From Paractinoplanes abujensis (GTDB lineage: Bacteria; Actinomycetota; Actinomycetes; Mycobacteriales; Micromonosporaceae): a stretch of 64,000 nt of DNA. How positions within the stretch are numbered: the stretch's first letter is position 1; each line of letters starts with the position of its first letter. Positions 8,788 through 17,167 of this stretch are shown here, piece by piece. Where the stretch lies: NCBI RefSeq assembly GCF_014204895.1, contig NZ_JACHMF010000001.1, forward strand, positions 5,146,001-5,210,000, written 5' to 3'. Both the position numbers and the translations under genes were made by a program. The notes beneath the pieces were generated by a model. It ran no database searches, was not told the DNA's origin, and saw only the letters and a list, made by a program, of their open reading frames with translations.

Positions 8788-9594
8788 ATGGCTCAGGAGC
8801 CGGTCGTCCACGAGGGCGGACACGCGCTGGACATGAACGTTCCGCAAACGGCCCGGATCTGGAACTACCTGCTCGGCGGCAAGGACAACTTCGCCGCCGA
8901 CCGGGCCGTGGGTGACCAGATCATCGCGAACCTGCCGCACCTGGCGGAGTACGCCCGGCTGTCCCGCAAATACCTGGCCCGGGCGGTGCGCTACCTGGCC
9001 ACCGACGGCGGCATCTCGCAGTTCCTCGACGTCGGCACGGGCCTGCCCACCGCCGACAACACCCATGAGGTGGCCCAGACGGTCGCCCCGCGGTCGCGCA
9101 TCGTCTACGTCGACAACGACCCGCTGGTGCTGACCCACGCCCGCGCGCTGCTGACCAGCAGCCCCGAGGGGGCCACCGACTACGTCGACGCCGATCTGCG
9201 CGACCCGGCCGCGATCCTGGCCGCGGCGGCGACCACGCTCGACCTCGACCAGCCGGTGGCGCTCATGGTCATGGGCATCCTGGGGCACATCGAGAGCGAC
9301 GACGAGGCCCGTTCGATCATCGACCAGTTCATGTCGGCCCTGGCCCCCGGCAGCTACCTCGCCATGTACGACGGCGCCGACACCAACCCCGACGTGGTCG
9401 AGGCCACCCGCATCTGGAACGTCTCGGCCAACCCGAAATACCACCTGCGCAGCCCCGAGCGGATCGCCGGGCTGTTCGCGGGGCTGGAACTGGTCGAGCC
9501 GGGCGTCGTGCCGGTGACCCGGTGGAAGCCCGACGCGGAGGCCGCAGCCGCCCCCGAGATCGCCCAGTACTGCGCGGTCGGCCGCAAGCCCTGA
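8788..9594 (+). CDS. DUF574 S-adenosylmethionine methyltransferase
   Basis: A 268-residue member of the actinomycete SAM methyltransferase family PF04672 (DUF574). The family-typical N-terminus is NVPQTARIWNYLLGGKDNF, followed by the SAM loop FLDVGTGLPT (about 79-88) and VYVDNDPLV. The ATG at 8788 has GAGAGG seven bases upstream; a GTG at 8773 is in frame. Substrates of most family members are unknown, and actinomycete genomes carry many copies. It converges on the chitinase gene across a strong hairpin. Confidence 0.85.
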   Translation: MAQEPVVHEGGHALDMNVPQTARIWNYLLGGKDNFAADRAVGDQIIANLPHLAEYARLSRKYLARAVRYLATDGGISQFLDVGTGLPTADNTHEVAQTVAPRSRIVYVDNDPLVLTHARALLTSSPEGATDYVDADLRDPAAILAAAATTLDLDQPVALMVMGILGHIESDDEARSIIDQFMSALAPGSYLAMYDGADTNPDVVEATRIWNVSANPKYHLRSPERIAGLFAGLELVEPGVVPVTRWKPDAEAAAAPEIAQYCAVGRKP

Positions 9595-9602
9595 CCGTCC
9601 CG

Positions 9603-9640
9603 CGGTGGTGCGGCGCGCCGTCCGGCCCGCCGCACCACCG
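9603..9640. terminator. Bidirectional terminator between methyltransferase and chitinase genes
   Basis: Thirteen-base perfect stem (9603-9615 with 9628-9640, arm GGTGGTGCGGCG) and a 12-base loop in the 52-bp gap between two convergent genes. Position and symmetry suggest termination in both directions. Confidence 0.75.
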
Positions 9641-9646
9641 ACGGCC

Positions 9647-10927
9647 CTACGGGGTCCAGAGACCCGTCGACACGGCCTTGGTCAGGGAGGCGTTGGTGTC
9701 GTCGCCGTCGAGCGACCACATCATGGCGCCACCCAGGCCCTTGGCCCGGATGTAGAGCGTCTTTTGCAGCATCATGGCCGGGTCGTCGTACGTCCAGAAG
9801 GTCGTGCCGTCGAACAGCCAGGAGTGACCCGACTTGAGGTCACGGTAGACCTTGAAGCCGGGCAGCGACTTGACCGTCTTGTAGTCCTCGGTGCCGGCCG
9901 CGAACGTGCCCGGGGCGGGGCCGGTGGCCGGGGCGAACAGGCCGTTGCCGGGCGCGGTGACGCCGGTCCAGCCCTGGCTGTAGTAGGGCAGGCCGAGCAC
10001 CAGCTTCTTGCGCGGGGCGCCGACCGAGATCCACTTGTTGATCGCTACCTCGGACGAGAAGTCGGGGTTGTCGGGCGCACCCTTCGGCACGAAGATCGCG
10101 GACTGCTGGTTGGTGCGGGCCTCCCACGAGCCGTGGAAGTCGTAGCCCTGCACCGTGGCGAAGTCGAGGTACTTGAAGATCTTGCCCTCGAAGCCGGCGT
10201 CGACCTTGACCGGCGAGGCGGGCAGGAACGCGGTCAGGTCGTAGTGCTTCTTGGTCGAGCGCGACAACGCGTCCAGCTGCTTGCGGAACTCCGCGGTGAG
10301 CAGCGTGAAGTTCTGCTTGTCCTCGGGCCGGATGATGTTGCCGACCTCGCCCGCCGAGCCCGGCCACTCCCAGTCCAGGTCGATGCCGTCGAGGATGCCG
10401 GCCGCCACGCCGGGGGTCAGCCCGGGCAGGTTGCCCTTGATCCACAGGTCGACGCAGGAGGAGACGAGCTTCTGACGCGAGGCGTCGGTCAGCGCCGCGT
10501 CGGAGAAGTACTTCGAGCCGGACCAGCCGCCGAGCGAGATCAGCACGCGCAGCTTCGGGTTCTTGGCCTTGAGTTCCTTGAGCTGGTTGAGGTTGCCCGC
10601 GATCGGCTGACCCTCGACGTCGGCGACGCCGTCGACGCTGTTCTCGGCCGAGAACGGGGTCTGCCAGTCGGCCCAGGCGTCAGCCGAGGCGCAGAGCCCG
10701 TCCGCGGTGACCGGGCCGAAAGCGTAATTGATGTGGGTCAGGCGGCTCGCGGCGCCGGATTTCTGCACCTTGGCCAGCTGGAAGTCGCGGCCGTAAATGC
10801 CCCACTGGGTGAAGTAGCCGACCTTGACGTACGGCTTGATCGTCGCCTGTGCGGGTGTCGCGGCAAACGTCGACGCCACCGCGGCCACGGCCGCCACGGC
10901 GACGGCACGCCGGGTGAAAACGCGCAT
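9647..10927 (-). CDS. Secreted family 18 chitinase
   Basis: A 426-residue enzyme that should hydrolyse beta-1,4-linked N-acetylglucosamine outside the cell. Residues 1-28 form a Sec signal peptide ending ATPAQA. The GH18 barrel begins with KVGYFTQWGIYGR; SLGGW (131-135) is the conserved strand 3, and DGIDLDWEW (180-188) holds DxxDxDxE with proton donor Glu187. No carbohydrate-binding module is present, so it is a catalytic domain alone. GGAGG lies seven bases before the ATG. Two small dyads at 10949-10974 are candidate operator sites. Confidence 0.93.
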   Translation of the reverse strand: MRVFTRRAVAVAAVAAVASTFAATPAQATIKPYVKVGYFTQWGIYGRDFQLAKVQKSGAASRLTHINYAFGPVTADGLCASADAWADWQTPFSAENSVDGVADVEGQPIAGNLNQLKELKAKNPKLRVLISLGGWSGSKYFSDAALTDASRQKLVSSCVDLWIKGNLPGLTPGVAAGILDGIDLDWEWPGSAGEVGNIIRPEDKQNFTLLTAEFRKQLDALSRSTKKHYDLTAFLPASPVKVDAGFEGKIFKYLDFATVQGYDFHGSWEARTNQQSAIFVPKGAPDNPDFSSEVAINKWISVGAPRKKLVLGLPYYSQGWTGVTAPGNGLFAPATGPAPGTFAAGTEDYKTVKSLPGFKVYRDLKSGHSWLFDGTTFWTYDDPAMMLQKTLYIRAKGLGGAMMWSLDGDDTNASLTKAVSTGLWTP

Positions 10928-10948
10928 AAGCCCTCCAGGGCCGAAACG

Positions 10949-10974
10949 TTGAAGAAAGTTTCCTAATCGAGGAA
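10949..10974. promoter_or_regulatory. Dyad cluster in the chitinase promoter region
   Basis: GAAA-G-TTTC (10954-10962), framed by TT and AA, overlaps a second dyad, TTCCT-AATCG-AGGAA (10960-10974), 22-47 bases upstream of the chitinase start. The arrangement suggests an operator for a sugar-responsive regulator. It is unlike the DasR site as I remember it. Confidence 0.4.
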
Positions 10975-11007
10975 GCTAAACGTCTCGAACCCTGGAGGCA
11001 ATAGGAG

Positions 11008-12105
11008 TCAGCGCAGATGGGCCGTCTCGTTGACGGAACGCACCGCTATGTTCCCATCCGGCCAGACATCCATAGTGGAGACGCCGGCGGCGTCGAGGAA
11101 CAGCCGGTGCAGGAACGCGTCGGAGGCGGCCAGCGCGTCCCGCAGGATCAGTTTGATCGGCGAGACGTGGGAGACAACCACGACAACCCCTCCCCCGTAC
11201 GAGGAAAGGATGCTCGCCATCGCGCCCCGCACGCGCTTCGCGGCCGCCTGGAACGACTCGCCACCCGGCGGCGCCACGCTCGTCGAGCCGAGCCACGCGG
11301 TCATCTCGCCCGGCCAGCCCTCCTGCACCTCGGCGAAGGTCAGGCCCTCCCACAGCCCGAAGTCGACCTCGATCAGGTCGTCCACGATCGTCACCGGCAC
11401 CCCGCCGACCTCGGCCGCGATGTGCTCGGCGGTGCGCACGCAGCGGCCCAGCGGTGAGCTGACGACGGCCGTGACGTCGCGCGCGAGGCCGGCGACGCGA
11501 CCGCCCGCGGCCATGGCCTGCGCCTCACCCTGCTCGGAGAGCGGGATGTCACCGCGCCCGGAGTAGCGACCCTGCTGCGTGTACGCCGTCTCGCCGTGCC
11601 GCACGAGGATCAGCCGGGTGGCGTTCTCCATCGAGGGCGGCGCCCATGACCGGGGCGACGCCGGGGTGACGACCTCAGGCTCGACGCGATCCCGTACGGG
11701 CTTGCCCGCGGCCTCGTCCATGGCCCGGTTGGCCAGCGCGTCGGCCGCCTTGTTGCGCTCGCGCGGGATCCACTCGAAGCTCACCCGGTCGAACCGCGCT
11801 ACCCACTGGGCGGCCTCGGCGGCGAGCGGGCGCAGGCCGGCGTTCTTGATCTGCCAGCGGCCGGACATCTGCTCGACCACGAGCTTGGAGTCCATCCGCA
11901 CGTCGACCTCGGAGGCGCCCAGCTCGTGGGCCGCCTTGAGCCCCTCGAGCAGGCCGGTGTATTCGGCGACGTTGTTCGTGGTGGTGCCGAGCGACCCCTG
12001 CCGCTCCAGCAGCACCTGGCCGTCGGTGTCGCGCACCACCGAGCCGTAGCCGGCCGGGCCCGGGTTGCCCCGCGACCCGCCGTCGGCCTCGACGACGACC
12101 CTCAC
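11008..12105 (-). CDS. Bifunctional RNase H / acid phosphatase
   Basis: A 365-residue fusion. The N-terminal type I RNase H domain (1-130) removes RNA from RNA-DNA hybrids and keeps its acidic residues D8, E48, D72 and D122 (EADGGSRGNPG, AEYTGL, RMDSKLV, KAADALAN). A Pro-rich linker (about 140-160) joins a histidine phosphatase (163-365) with LVRHGETAY at 168-176 and a second His in VVVVSHVSP. This matches Mycobacterium tuberculosis Rv2228c, whose C-terminal half is CobC-like. The start GTG 12105 overlaps the Zn-ribbon gene stop as GTGA, so translation is coupled. Confidence 0.92.
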   Translation of the reverse strand: MRVVVEADGGSRGNPGPAGYGSVVRDTDGQVLLERQGSLGTTTNNVAEYTGLLEGLKAAHELGASEVDVRMDSKLVVEQMSGRWQIKNAGLRPLAAEAAQWVARFDRVSFEWIPRERNKAADALANRAMDEAAGKPVRDRVEPEVVTPASPRSWAPPSMENATRLILVRHGETAYTQQGRYSGRGDIPLSEQGEAQAMAAGGRVAGLARDVTAVVSSPLGRCVRTAEHIAAEVGGVPVTIVDDLIEVDFGLWEGLTFAEVQEGWPGEMTAWLGSTSVAPPGGESFQAAAKRVRGAMASILSSYGGGVVVVVSHVSPIKLILRDALAASDAFLHRLFLDAAGVSTMDVWPDGNIAVRSVNETAHLR

Positions 12106-12836
12106 AGCCCGCTTTCCTTCGTGCGCACCATGATGCGCCGGCATTCCTCGCAGCGGACCACCTCGTCGGCGTCGGCCGCCTTGACCCGGGCCAGGTCGGC
12201 GCCGTAGAGCTCGATGCGGCAGCCCCCGCAGCGGCCGGACTGGAACAGCGCGGCCCCCAGCCCCGAGTCGAGCCGGATCTTGTCGTACAGCGCGACCAGG
12301 TCGGCGGGCAGGTCGGCGGCCAGCGGGGCCCGGGCCGAGGTCTTGAACTCCTGTTCCTTGGTGATCTCCTCGTACGCCTCGTCGCGCCGGCGCTCGGCCT
12401 CGCCGCGGCGCCCGACGGCGGAGTCGATCCGCTGCTGCACCTCGGCCAGGGCCGTGTCCGCGGTCTCCTTCTGCTCCATCAGCTCGAGCTCGGCGTCCTC
12501 CAGCTCGGACTGCCGCCGGTTGAGCGTGGCCAGTTCGTGCTGCAGACCCTCGATCTCGCGCAGGGCGCCGCCCGCGTCGAGCCGGGCCTGGTCGCGGTCC
12601 TTGCGGATGCGGACCTGCTCGATGTCCTTCTCGAAGCGGCTGATGTCGCGCTCCAGGTCGTCCACGGCGACCTGGGCCCGGGCCCGCTCGTCCTCGAGCG
12701 CGGAGATCTCCCGCGTCACCGCGTCGATCTCGGCCAGTTCGGGCAGCGACTTACGCCGGTGCGCGAGCTGGGCCAGGGCGGTGTCGACGGCTTGCAGGTC
12801 GAGCAGGCGGCTCTGGGCTTCCGGCGAGGCCTTCAC
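12102..12836 (-). CDS. Coiled-coil zinc-ribbon protein (Rv2229c-like)
   Basis: A 244-residue protein: a long charged coiled coil (about 15-170, rich in Glu, Arg and Gln heptads) followed by a C4 zinc ribbon with GRCGGCRIEL and VRCEECRRIM (two CxxC knuckles). It is conserved between Nif3 and RNase H genes in actinobacteria, and a nucleic-acid-binding role has been suggested. GTG 12836 overlaps the Nif3 stop (GTGA). An upstream in-frame ATG would add 35 residues of the preceding gene's alternate frame and is unlikely. Confidence 0.88.
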   Translation of the reverse strand: MKASPEAQSRLLDLQAVDTALAQLAHRRKSLPELAEIDAVTREISALEDERARAQVAVDDLERDISRFEKDIEQVRIRKDRDQARLDAGGALREIEGLQHELATLNRRQSELEDAELELMEQKETADTALAEVQQRIDSAVGRRGEAERRRDEAYEEITKEQEFKTSARAPLAADLPADLVALYDKIRLDSGLGAALFQSGRCGGCRIELYGADLARVKAADADEVVRCEECRRIMVRTKESGL

Positions 12837-13699
12837 GGCAGGGGCTCCTTCTTTTCGGGGTCTTCCCTGGCGTGCACGGTCCAGGGGTCCGTGTCCAGAT
12901 CGGACACGATGGCTTCGGCGCCGGACTCGTCGCGCAGCCACGCCGCGACGTCGTCCAGCCAGGGGCGCTCGGTGGCCCAGTGCGCGACGTCGAGCAGAGC
13001 CGGCCCGTCCTCGGCGAGGTGCTCGCTGGCCGGGTGGTGCCGCAGGTCGGCGCAGAGATACGCGTCGACGCCGGCCCGGGTCGCGGCGGCCAGGAACGCA
13101 TCACCGGCGCCGCCGCAGACGGCCACCGTGCGCAGGACCCGGGACGGGTCGCCGGCCGCTCGCACCCCGGCCGCCGTGGTGGGCAGGCGGGTGGCCGCGA
13201 AACGCGTGAAAGCGGCCAGGTCCATCGGCTCGGCCAGCTCGCCGATGCGGCCGAGGCCCCGGCCCGCGCCCTCGGCGGCGCCGGTGGCGGGCACCAGGGG
13301 ACGCAGGTCACGCAGGCCCAGGCGGGCGGCGAGGGCGTCGGACACGCCCGGATTGGCCACGTCCGCGTTCGTGTGGGCGGAGTAGAGCGCGACGTCGTTG
13401 CGGATGAGCCGGTGGATGATGCGGCCCTTGTACGTATCGGGGGCGATCGACGACACCGGCTTGAGCAGCAGCGGGTGGTGGGCCACGATCAGGTCGGCCC
13501 GTACGGCGAGCGCCTGCTCGACCGTCTCGGGCACGCAGTCGACGACGCAGAGGACGCGCCGGACGGGGTGCTCGAAGTCGCCGAGCACCAGGCCGACGCG
13601 GTCCCACGACTCCGCCCAGGCACGGGGGTAGCGCCGGTCGAGGGCGCTCACCACGTCGAGGACGGTGGGGTCGGCAGCAGTGTCGGTCACGGCCGCCAA
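12833..13699 (-). CDS. Nif3-like dinuclear metal-centre protein
   Basis: A 288-residue Nif3/YbgI-family protein, expected to form a toroidal hexamer with a two-metal site. The conserved metal ligands are visible: DLIVAHHPLL (about 69-78), SAHTNADVA with its Asp, and the C-terminal DVAHWATERP with His and Glu. Some relatives act as GTP cyclohydrolase-like or pyrophosphatase enzymes, but no firm activity is established. It is the first gene of a three-gene operon read toward the RNase H gene, with GTGA overlaps at each junction. Confidence 0.9.
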   Translation of the reverse strand: MAAVTDTAADPTVLDVVSALDRRYPRAWAESWDRVGLVLGDFEHPVRRVLCVVDCVPETVEQALAVRADLIVAHHPLLLKPVSSIAPDTYKGRIIHRLIRNDVALYSAHTNADVANPGVSDALAARLGLRDLRPLVPATGAAEGAGRGLGRIGELAEPMDLAAFTRFAATRLPTTAAGVRAAGDPSRVLRTVAVCGGAGDAFLAAATRAGVDAYLCADLRHHPASEHLAEDGPALLDVAHWATERPWLDDVAAWLRDESGAEAIVSDLDTDPWTVHAREDPEKKEPLP

Positions 13700-13736
13700 C
13701 TCTATCGGGCTTCCGCCGCTCGATCGGCGGGACCGC

Positions 13737-14321
13737 CTACGCTCGTTCCACCGGGCCGCTGCTGCTCATGCTGACCGGGTTGCTGACCGCCTGAAGCGCA
13801 CGCCGCCAGGGAAACTGGCTGCGAAAACGGTCGGTCTGTCCGGGATTCCCCAACCGGCAGACGTCCTCGCCGTAGAGCACGTGCACGCCCCAGTCGCGCA
13901 GCCGGGCCAGGCTCTCGTGCAGCGCGGGGTGCAACGCCATGACCTTGTTCGTGTACGGGACGACGGCTGTGGGCACGCCGTAGCCGTAGCCCTCGACCAG
14001 CAGACCGAGCACGAGGGTGTCGGTGATCCCGGCGGCCCATTTGTTGACGGTGTTGACCGTGGCCGGCGCGACGATCATCGCGTCCGCCGCGGGCAGGACG
14101 TCGGGGTCCCCGGGGCTCTTGTAATAGGTGCGTACCGGGTGGCCGGTCTGGGCCTGGAGCGCCGCCACGTCGACGAACTTGCGCCCGTCGGGGGTGGTGA
14201 TCACGCAGACGTCCCAGCCTTCCGACTGGGCCAGGTCGACCAGGATGCCGACGTCACGAGCCATGGGCGAGCCGCAGACCAGGACGTACAGTACACCGCG
14301 GGCGGGGTTACCGGTCGTCAC
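13737..14321 (-). CDS. Flavoprotein, HFCD / phosphopantothenoylcysteine decarboxylase-like
   Basis: A 194-residue FMN-binding HFCD-fold protein. GVLYVLVCGSPMARDV is the first strand and phosphate loop, and MIVAPATVNTVNKWAAGITD (about 82-101) is the family's PAxxNT motif with its substrate Asn. The fold decarboxylates peptidyl-cysteine or phosphopantothenoylcysteine in CoaB/C and EpiD relatives. It lacks the CoaB synthetase half, so the substrate is unknown. It lies 13 bases after the XRE regulator and is almost certainly co-transcribed with it. Confidence 0.8.
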   Translation of the reverse strand: MTTGNPARGVLYVLVCGSPMARDVGILVDLAQSEGWDVCVITTPDGRKFVDVAALQAQTGHPVRTYYKSPGDPDVLPAADAMIVAPATVNTVNKWAAGITDTLVLGLLVEGYGYGVPTAVVPYTNKVMALHPALHESLARLRDWGVHVLYGEDVCRLGNPGQTDRFRSQFPWRRALQAVSNPVSMSSSGPVERA

Positions 14322-14334
14322 GTGCTAACCCACC

Positions 14335-15570
14335 TCATACACCGACTCCCATCTGCTCGGCCAGCTCCGCTATGGGAGCCGGCGGAGTGCCCCGCGTCCG
14401 GCGGAGCACGTCGGAAAGAACCTCGTGCGCGAGCGGGCGGCAGCGGATCTCGGACGGGGCGAGCCGGTCGCCCTCGAGCAGCATCTCGCTGGCCTTCTCG
14501 ACGTTGCCGATCTGCGTGTAGCCGCGCGCGATGTCGAGGAAGTGGTGTGCCCGGCGTTCGGGCAGCATCGCGTTGAAGCCGATCACGTCGATCTTCTCGT
14601 GCGTCTCGACCGCGGTGCGGCCGTCGCCCAGCTCGACCGCCGTGGCGCAGCGGTGCAGCTGCACGTTGGTCGGGCCGAAGCTGGTCCAGTAGTGGTTGAA
14701 GTCGCCGCCCAGCTCGAGCGACGCCTGCTCGGCCCCGCAGAGCAGGTCGCGCACTGTCGCGCTGTCGCCGATCCGGGCCGCCGCCATCGCCCCGTTGAGC
14801 AGCAGCATGCCGTACACCGACAGGCGCTGCCCCTTGATCTCGTGCTCGGTGACGGGGCTGGGAGCCAGCCGGTTCGCGATGTTGACGTTGACCTCGAGCG
14901 CGGGACGGACCCGGCCCAGAGCCAGCAGCGCGCTGCCCACCCGATAGCTGGCCAGCCCGGCCAGGAGCTGATCGCCGGCCCGCTGCGAGACCGCGATCGA
15001 GCGGTCGGCGGCCAGCCACGACAACTCGTGCTCGCCGACCTTGCGCAGCGCCGACGACGCGATCTGATACACCTGCCCGAGCAGATGCGCGGCGTCCTTG
15101 GCCTCGGTGCCGGTCGCGTACGCGCTGTCGGCGGCCTGGGCGTCGCGCAGCAGCTTGGGCAGCATGCGGGCCAGCACGCCGTACTTGGCGTGCTGATAGG
15201 TCAGCCAGGCGTGGCTGACCGCCTTGCGCATCTCCGTCAGCGGCGGTGAATGTGGCACTGCTTGGAAAAACGCGCTCATCTGGTCATATCGCTCCAGAGC
15301 CGCGCGAATCTCCTCGACCTCGACCTGGTCGATGCAGTTCTGTGTCTCCGGCCGCCGTTCCACGTCCTTGCCCAGCAGCAGCTGGACGTCGACCTGGAGA
15401 ACATCGGCGATCTCGTAGACGACGGAGAACTTGTCGAGCCGGCGGACCCCCCGCTCCACCTTGTCGACCCAGCTCTTGGACTTGCCCAGCCGGTCAGCAA
15501 AGACCTGCTGGGACATCTTGCGTCGACCGCGCCAATAGGCGACGCGGCGGCCGATCGGCAGCTCGTCCAC
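14335..15570 (-). CDS. XRE-family regulator with TPR-like sensory region
   Basis: A 411-residue protein. Residues about 8-65 form a cro/C1 helix-turn-helix (MSQQVFADRLGKSKSWVDKVERG). The remaining 340 residues are helical repeats rich in Ala and Leu, resembling the TPR-type sensing domains of large actinomycete XRE regulators. It is the first gene of an operon with the flavoprotein and divergent from a Prim-Pol-like gene. A peptide or small-molecule signal is possible, by analogy with Rgg-like proteins. Confidence 0.8.
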   Translation of the reverse strand: MDELPIGRRVAYWRGRRKMSQQVFADRLGKSKSWVDKVERGVRRLDKFSVVYEIADVLQVDVQLLLGKDVERRPETQNCIDQVEVEEIRAALERYDQMSAFFQAVPHSPPLTEMRKAVSHAWLTYQHAKYGVLARMLPKLLRDAQAADSAYATGTEAKDAAHLLGQVYQIASSALRKVGEHELSWLAADRSIAVSQRAGDQLLAGLASYRVGSALLALGRVRPALEVNVNIANRLAPSPVTEHEIKGQRLSVYGMLLLNGAMAAARIGDSATVRDLLCGAEQASLELGGDFNHYWTSFGPTNVQLHRCATAVELGDGRTAVETHEKIDVIGFNAMLPERRAHHFLDIARGYTQIGNVEKASEMLLEGDRLAPSEIRCRPLAHEVLSDVLRRTRGTPPAPIAELAEQMGVGV

Positions 15571-15810
15571 GGTGCCTCCCCCGACTCACCGGCGACCCCC
15601 GCCGGCGAGCCCTTGTGTCATGTGCAGTCTGGACCGTCCACGTCCGCGCACGTCGCACAGCGTGTGTGATCGCCTGCTAACCGATGCTCGTAGTTTTTGT
15701 TGCAACTTGCAAAGGGTGGATCTGCCGGAACCAACGAGGTGTGTCGCGCTTGGATACGGCGTACCTGGCTGATATAGCGCCGGACCACCTAGATCGGGGG
15801 TTATCGAGCC

Positions 15811-16473
15811 ATGCAGTGGACCGTTCCTCGGCCGTTCGTACCGCGGCCGTTCCTCGATCGGCTCCGGTTGCGCCGGGCGGCGCTCCGCTTCGCCGCGCAC
15901 GGCTGGGCGGTCACGCCCGGCGCGCGCCTGATCGGCCGGCGATTCGCCTGTGGACAGCCGGCCTGCCCGATCATGACCTGTCACCCGGCGCTCGCGTCGT
16001 GGGAGGACACCGCGAGCACCGATCCGGCGCGGGTGCAGGCCTGGTGGCGGCACGAGCCGCACAGCGTGCTGCTGGTCACCGGCCGCCGCCTCGACGCGAT
16101 CGAGGTGCCGGCCGCACTCGGCCTGCGGGTGCTCGGCACCGTACGGCTGAACCGGCGCGCCGACGCCTGCGGGCCGGTGGCCGTCACGGCTGCCGGCCGC
16201 TGGATGTTCCTGGTCGCGCCCGGGGCGCCGCTGCGCCCCGAACTGGAGAACCGGCTGGACGTGGTGCGGCACGGCTCCGGCTCGTGGATCCCGGCCGCGC
16301 CGAGCCGGATGCCCGACGGACCGGTGCGCTGGGCCGTCTCGCCCGACCAGGCCCAGTGGCGACTGCCCGGAAGCGAGACCGTGCAGCAACTGATGACCGA
16401 CGCGCTCGGCACTGTGCGAGAGCCTCAGCTCACGGTCCCCCGGCAGTTGTCGACCGCCCGCCGGGGCGGATGA
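15811..16473 (+). CDS. Stand-alone Prim-Pol-like (bifunctional primase/polymerase N-terminal) protein
   Basis: A 220-residue protein resembling the actinomycete family annotated as bifunctional DNA primase/polymerase. RRAALRFAAHGWAVTPGA is the usual start of the AEP domain, and ACGQPACPIMTCHPAL (about 50-65) holds a Cys-Cys-Cys-His cluster that may bind zinc. I do not see a clear acidic catalytic pair, and there is no helicase domain, so catalysis is doubtful. It is often found near XRE regulators in actinomycetes; here it is divergent from one. The 240-bp gap upstream holds TTGCAAC-TTGCAA (15701-15713). Confidence 0.65.
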   Translation: MQWTVPRPFVPRPFLDRLRLRRAALRFAAHGWAVTPGARLIGRRFACGQPACPIMTCHPALASWEDTASTDPARVQAWWRHEPHSVLLVTGRRLDAIEVPAALGLRVLGTVRLNRRADACGPVAVTAAGRWMFLVAPGAPLRPELENRLDVVRHGSGSWIPAAPSRMPDGPVRWAVSPDQAQWRLPGSETVQQLMTDALGTVREPQLTVPRQLSTARRGG

Positions 16474-16535
16474 GGCGTTGACGATCACCATGTCGACTGA
16501 CAACGTAATGCCCCGGAGCGTGACGGTCGAGTCAC

Positions 16536-17120
16536 TCAAACGGATGAAGTCTTCTTCGGACGCGCCCGTACGTGGATCCGGGCGCCCTGCGCGTCGAAGA
16601 TGGACAGGAACTCCACCGGCTTGCCCTCGGCGCTGCCGAACCAGTGCGGCACCCGGGTGTCGAACTCGGCCGCCTCACCCGGTGGCAGCACCAGATCGTG
16701 CTCGCCGAGCACCAGCCGCAGCCGGCCGCTGAGCACGTAGAGCCATTCGTAGCCCTCGTGGGTCTTGGGGTCGGGCGTCTGCCGCTCCCCGGCCCCGATG
16801 ACATGCTTGAAGGCCTGCGGGCCGCCCGGGTTGCGGGTCAGCGGCAGGATCGTCTGGCCGAGCCGCTGGATCGGCCGGGCGTAGACCCGCGGGTCACCGG
16901 TGGGCGGCGCGCCGACCAGCTCGTCCAGCGGCACCCGATAGGCCCGGGCCAGCGGCATCAGCAGCTCGAGGGTGGCCTTGCGCTGCCCCGACTCGAGCCG
17001 CGACAGGGTGCTCACCGAGATGCCTGTCGTGTCGGCCAGCGCGGTCAGCGTGATGCCCGCGTCCTTCCGCAGCGTGCGCAGGCGGGGGCCGACCTCCTGC
17101 AGGAAGTCTTTTGCTGTCAT
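16536..17120 (-). CDS. XRE regulator with cupin sensor domain
   Basis: A 194-residue regulator: helix-turn-helix at about 12-66 (LTALADTTGISVSTLSRLESGQRKATLE) and a cupin barrel from about 115, with THEGYEWLYVLSGRLRLVLG and the closing strand PHWFGS. Such proteins repress neighbouring metabolic genes and respond to a ligand in the cupin. ATG 17120 is chosen because the upstream in-frame sequence has no protein-like character. It is divergent from the CxxC flavoenzyme with a dyad between them. Confidence 0.85.
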   Translation of the reverse strand: MTAKDFLQEVGPRLRTLRKDAGITLTALADTTGISVSTLSRLESGQRKATLELLMPLARAYRVPLDELVGAPPTGDPRVYARPIQRLGQTILPLTRNPGGPQAFKHVIGAGERQTPDPKTHEGYEWLYVLSGRLRLVLGEHDLVLPPGEAAEFDTRVPHWFGSAEGKPVEFLSIFDAQGARIHVRARPKKTSSV

Positions 17121-17123
17121 GGC

Positions 17124-17141
17124 AAAGAAGTTTCCCTCTTT
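17124..17141. promoter_or_regulatory. Candidate operator of the cupin XRE regulator
   Basis: AAAGA-N8-TCTTT, in the 47-bp gap between the divergent regulator and flavoenzyme genes. The outer bases (GGC / TCC) extend it weakly. It is placed to control both promoters. Confidence 0.45.
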
Positions 17142-17167
17142 CCGCTGGCCCCGGCCACCATGAGGAC

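Noticed and set aside
11008-13699. RNase P RNA gene near the RNase H operon
   Set aside because: The conserved GAGGAAAGTCC core and other landmarks were looked for and not seen.
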